Assembly: GCA_030043835.1 (NCBI GenBank)
Contig: JASHWY010000098.1
Location: 1-6,191, forward strand
Length of the DNA stretch: 6,191 bases
DNA from: Thermoplasmata archaeon
GTDB taxonomy: Archaea; Thermoplasmatota; Thermoplasmata; Lutacidiplasmatales; UBA184
Direction of reading: 5' to 3'
The translations under genes were made by a program, and so were the position numbers. This document shows positions 3,651-6,191 of the stretch, piece by piece. Positions within the stretch are counted from its first letter, which is position 1; each line of letters begins with the position of its first letter. The notes beneath the pieces are model-generated. The model saw only the letters and a program-made list of their open reading frames with translations. It was not told the origin of the DNA and did no database searches.

Positions 3651-5761
3651 GGCAACCCTCGGCGCCCGCCCCGGCGGGCGAGTCCGGTTCGGTTGCGTCG
3701 CGGAGACCGAGTCCTGCGTTCTACGAGGCCGGAGGGGTGGGTCCCGGCCCCGCGTGGAATCGTCCAGAAACGCCGATTCCGGTCCGGGTCGACTCCGGCC
3801 CGGGCGGACGCTCGTCCCCGGCCCCCGAAGGAGTGGTCCGATTCCGCACGATCACAGGCGGTATAGTCGCCCACAACGAGGAGCGACGCCTGGAACGGTC
3901 GGTCCGCTCGCTTCTCAACCAGCGCCTGCCCCCTCCTCTAGGGTGGGAGCGGGTCTGGGTCGTCGCGAGCGGATGTACCGACCGTACCGTGGAAGTCGCC
4001 ACGACTCTGGCGAGGGAGGACTCTCGCGTGGGTCTCGTGGTGGAAAGGGAGCGCCGAGGCAAGGCGGCCGCCCTGGGCGAGATCGCCCGAAGGGCTCGAG
4101 GGGACGGCCTCGTACTGCTGAACGCCGATGCGATCGCGGACCCACATGCTGTCCTTGCGCTCCTCAGCGCAGCCTCGTTTCGGCCGGCTCCGTTCGCGAT
4201 AATGGGTCGACCGACCGTCTCTCCTTCGACCGCCGGCTCCTGGTCCGATTCGCTGCGCTGGATGTGGGAGCTTCACCACCGATACCACCTCGAACTTCTC
4301 GCCGACGGCCGGGGTAGCCACCTGTGTGACGAGCTCCTTCTCCTCAGCGGGCCGGAGTTCCCGGTCCCCCCTCCCGGCGTCATCAACGACGGCTCCTACC
4401 TCGGAGTATGGCTCGAACAAAAGGGGGGCGGCTGCTGGTACGCGCCGGACGCCGTCGTGGAGGTCGACATCCCGCGCTCGTTCGGTGATCACGTTCGCCA
4501 GCGTCGGCGAATCCACGTGGGAAACGCGCAGGTGACGGGTCTTCTCGGCGAGCCGCCGGACACCCTGCCCCGGTACTTTTTGCGACGTCCGAGGGCGGCC
4601 GTGAGGGTGGTGAGCGAGATGGTCCGAGAGCCCCGGGGAGTGCGCGACCTCGCCCGTATCGCCGTCGGGGAGGTCGTTTCGCGTGGGCTCGCCCTCTGGG
4701 ACCGCCTTCCCCCTCCGAGGGACCACGTCCATTGGAAACGGATTGAGCCCACGCCGGGGGCCGCTGAACGACCAGTCGTCCCGGCGTCTCCGGCGACCGA
4801 GAGCCGGGCGATGATCGATGGGATGCCGTTGGGTCGTCGCGTCCATTCGCTCGTGGAGACCGCAGGCCGATTCGATACGGGAGTACCGCTCGAAGAGATC
4901 GCGAACCTGCTTCCTCCCGGAGCCCCTGCCACGGCGACCGAGATGCGCATCTGGGTAGAGGAGCACTCGGAGGTCGGCCGACTCGAGGACGGTCGCGTCT
5001 TTGCGCGCGGAGGTCGATCGAGAGACCTGAGAACACGGCGCGAGCGCGGCGCCCGTTACCTTGAGATCGCACGGTCGCTGTTCGAAGAGGAACTCTCGGG
5101 GGCGCGGTCGTGGCTGCGGTGCGCCGCCGTCTCGGGGTCGGTCGCCTACGGGGAGCCGGACGAAGGCGACGACATCGACTTGTTCGTCGTGACCCGAACC
5201 GGCGCCCTCTGGCTGTTCCTGACCTATGCCTATCTTGCCCTCCGGCTGAGGAAGCGCCGGCCGAGCCCTTTCGTCCGCCCTCGCGTCTGTCTCAACTTCG
5301 TGCTCGAGGAGTCGGTTGCTCCGCGCCGGTTCCAGGAAGGCCGGGGGTTCGTGTTTGCGAGAGAAGCGCTGACGGCTCGTCCCGTTTTCGGAGGAGAGTA
5401 CTATCGGTGGCTCCTCGGAGGCGCACCGTGGATGGGGCGGGAGATCCCTCGATTGTACCGGGACCGGGTCACGGAGGAGAGCCCGCCCGCGGCCTCCCGG
5501 GTCCCCGGGGCGATATCGGCCCTCAATCTAGCCCTCTTCCCGCTGGTCGCGACCTATCTCCATCTCGCCGGGCTGGTGCGCAACGAGTCGGTCCGAAGTC
5601 AGGGCCGCGCGGAGGATTTGTTCCGAACCGAGACGGGACTCCACCGGCTCGTCTACGCTTCCCGGCGGTTTGAATCGCTGCGACGGCTCGGAGAGCCGTC
5701 GCTTCCCCCGGCGGTCTCGGCCTCAACGCGGAGGAATCGCGGCCTCGCCGCCGACCGCTAG
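3647..5761 (+). CDS. Family 2 glycosyltransferase fused to winged-helix/nucleotidyltransferase module
   Basis: A 704-residue multidomain protein. Residues 1-65 are Pro/Gly/Ser-rich and probably disordered. A GT-A glycosyltransferase (GT2-like) spans about 66-355: GGIVAHNEE (71-79, nucleotide-sugar site), SGCTDRT (108-114), GKAAALG (138-144), NADAIAD (159-165, the DXD-like metal site), INDGSYLG (246-253, acceptor/catalytic region) and QRRRIHVGN (285-293, a variant of the QxxRW motif). No membrane helices typical of processive synthases are clear. After a linker, about 395-455 is winged-helix-like (PLEEIANLLPPG...GRLEDGRVFARGG). About 465-690 is a polymerase-beta-type nucleotidyltransferase: VSGSVAYG (495-502) and DDIDLFVV (508-515, metal-binding Asp 509/511), then VCLNFVLEE and FVFAREALTARPVFGGEYY, features I recall from one recurrent nucleotidyltransferase family. 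ATG 3647 overlaps the preceding stop. The fusion suggests sugar transfer joined to nucleotidyl transfer, perhaps for surface glycans; substrate unknown. Confidence 0.85.
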   Translation: MRQPSAPAPAGESGSVASRRPSPAFYEAGGVGPGPAWNRPETPIPVRVDSGPGGRSSPAPEGVVRFRTITGGIVAHNEERRLERSVRSLLNQRLPPPLGWERVWVVASGCTDRTVEVATTLAREDSRVGLVVERERRGKAAALGEIARRARGDGLVLLNADAIADPHAVLALLSAASFRPAPFAIMGRPTVSPSTAGSWSDSLRWMWELHHRYHLELLADGRGSHLCDELLLLSGPEFPVPPPGVINDGSYLGVWLEQKGGGCWYAPDAVVEVDIPRSFGDHVRQRRRIHVGNAQVTGLLGEPPDTLPRYFLRRPRAAVRVVSEMVREPRGVRDLARIAVGEVVSRGLALWDRLPPPRDHVHWKRIEPTPGAAERPVVPASPATESRAMIDGMPLGRRVHSLVETAGRFDTGVPLEEIANLLPPGAPATATEMRIWVEEHSEVGRLEDGRVFARGGRSRDLRTRRERGARYLEIARSLFEEELSGARSWLRCAAVSGSVAYGEPDEGDDIDLFVVTRTGALWLFLTYAYLALRLRKRRPSPFVRPRVCLNFVLEESVAPRRFQEGRGFVFAREALTARPVFGGEYYRWLLGGAPWMGREIPRLYRDRVTEESPPAASRVPGAISALNLALFPLVATYLHLAGLVRNESVRSQGRAEDLFRTETGLHRLVYASRRFESLRRLGEPSLPPAVSASTRRNRGLAADR

Positions 5762-5803
5762 AAGTTTGGGCAGTTCTCGCTCTCCCGACCCGTGACCTAG
5801 ACC

Positions 5804-6191
5804 ATGGCCGGTCGCCCTTCTACCCCGGATTTTCGTTCCCTCGACTTTACCCGGCTGTGGTCCGGGCGTGACCGCGTGACGGAGGTCGAAGCAAGGGTGC
5901 TCACGGCGGAGCTAGCATCGGCCCAGTCCGTGCGGGTGCTCGAAGTCGGCGCCGGGTCGGGCCGGCTCTCCCCGGTAATCCAGGGGATGGCGTCGGAGTT
6001 CGTCACGCTCGATGTGACACCGGAGTTCCTTGCTCGGGTACCGGTCGGAAACGGGCAGCGTGCTTTGCGCGTCGCGGCGAACGCGTACCACCTCCCGTTC
6101 GCCGACCAGGCGTTCGCCGCAGCGGTGATGGTGCGCGTCCTGGGCTTCCTCGCCCAGCCCCTCGAAGCGCTTCGCGAGGTGCGCCGGGTCC
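5804..6191 (+). CDS. Class I SAM-dependent methyltransferase, N-terminal part (3' end beyond window)
   Basis: 129 codons are open to the window edge. The Rossmann-fold motif I is VRVLEVGAGSGRLS (43-56), binding S-adenosylmethionine. Strand 2 ends with the acidic residue in FVTLDVTPEFL (66-76), which would contact the ribose. NAYHLPFADQAFAAAVMVRVLGFL (93-116) corresponds to the adenine-binding loop and strand 4, followed by LEALREVRRV. This order is typical of the UbiE/Methyltransf_11 type acting on small molecules or lipids; the substrate cannot be read from this part. ATG 5804 is the first start after an in-frame TAG at 5798-5800. It lies 42 nt after the glycosyltransferase stop, with no clear TATA-like box or Shine-Dalgarno site in the gap, so it may be the next operon member. 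Confidence 0.88.
   Translation, partial: MAGRPSTPDFRSLDFTRLWSGRDRVTEVEARVLTAELASAQSVRVLEVGAGSGRLSPVIQGMASEFVTLDVTPEFLARVPVGNGQRALRVAANAYHLPFADQAFAAAVMVRVLGFLAQPLEALREVRRV

Noticed and set aside
3565..4360. Similarity between DELLLLPFAELDLP in the 63-aa protein and DELLLLSGPEFPVP in the glycosyltransferase
   Set aside because: Only a short leucine-rich block matches; flanking residues do not, so chance is the simpler explanation.
3938..4966. Long minus-strand open frame (342 codons) and other antisense frames
   Set aside because: They lie opposite the clear glycosyltransferase and other genes, are Arg/Pro/Gly-rich as expected from GC-rich antisense, and show no domain motifs.
3459..5761. Mycofactocin/PQQ-like peptide maturation cassette (small protein next to a glycosyltransferase)
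   Set aside because: No radical-SAM enzyme, no PqqD-like fold and no recognisable precursor C-terminus are present in the window.
5762..5803. Promoter or terminator in the gap before the methyltransferase
   Set aside because: No TTAAAC-like box at the expected distance, no TTGRACCAATC site, no T-run and no clear hairpin could be seen.
1..6191. CRISPR arrays, tRNA/rRNA genes, insertion sequences
   Set aside because: No short regularly spaced repeats, cloverleaf-like segments, conserved rRNA blocks, transposase motifs or terminal inverted repeats were found. The only repeat is the 369-bp-offset tandem duplication.

Overview
The window is a GC-rich, gene-dense stretch with every recognisable gene on the + strand. 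It is probably archaeal, and a Thermoplasmatota-like lineage is my best guess. The reasons are: scpA-scpB followed by a tandem winged-helix regulator, TTAAAC-type boxes about 29 nt upstream of start codons with almost no leader and little Shine-Dalgarno signal, and a surface protein full of N-glycosylation sequons. This is inference from style; no rRNA or marker gene fixes the taxon.

Region 1 (1-1192): the 3' end of scpA, then scpB, forming the kleisin/winged-helix part of an SMC condensin operon. ScpB carries a long disordered-looking C-terminal tail whose last codons run into the next promoter.

Region 2 (1171-2398): an old tandem duplication with a 369-bp offset. The unit is promoter + 92-codon three-helix membrane protein + start of a winged-helix regulator gene. 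The downstream copy is intact (membrane protein 1589-1867, regulator 1871-2398). The upstream copy has the same length with no indel but an in-frame TGA at codon 27, and its regulator is cut to 19 codons. The two membrane proteins are only about 47% identical, yet a 28-bp promoter element is 26/28 identical. The intact membrane protein and regulator are in the same frame, separated by one TGA, so they resemble a split form of a membrane-anchored regulator.

Region 3 (2399-5761): an intergenic pair of TTGGACCAA sites 21 bp apart, the first inside a perfect 13-bp inverted repeat. It shares the TTGRACCAATC core with the two upstream promoters, suggesting one regulator for all three. It precedes a coupled operon: a sequon-rich, membrane-anchored surface protein, a 63-aa unknown protein (overlaps TAATG and ATGA), and a 704-aa fusion of a family 2 glycosyltransferase with a winged-helix/nucleotidyltransferase module.

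Region 4 (5804-6191): the 5' part of a class I SAM-dependent methyltransferase that runs off the window.

Working model (inference): the membrane protein and winged-helix regulator form a small membrane-signal switch that controls itself and a neighbouring cell-surface glycoprotein/glycosylation operon through the shared TTGRACCAATC sites.
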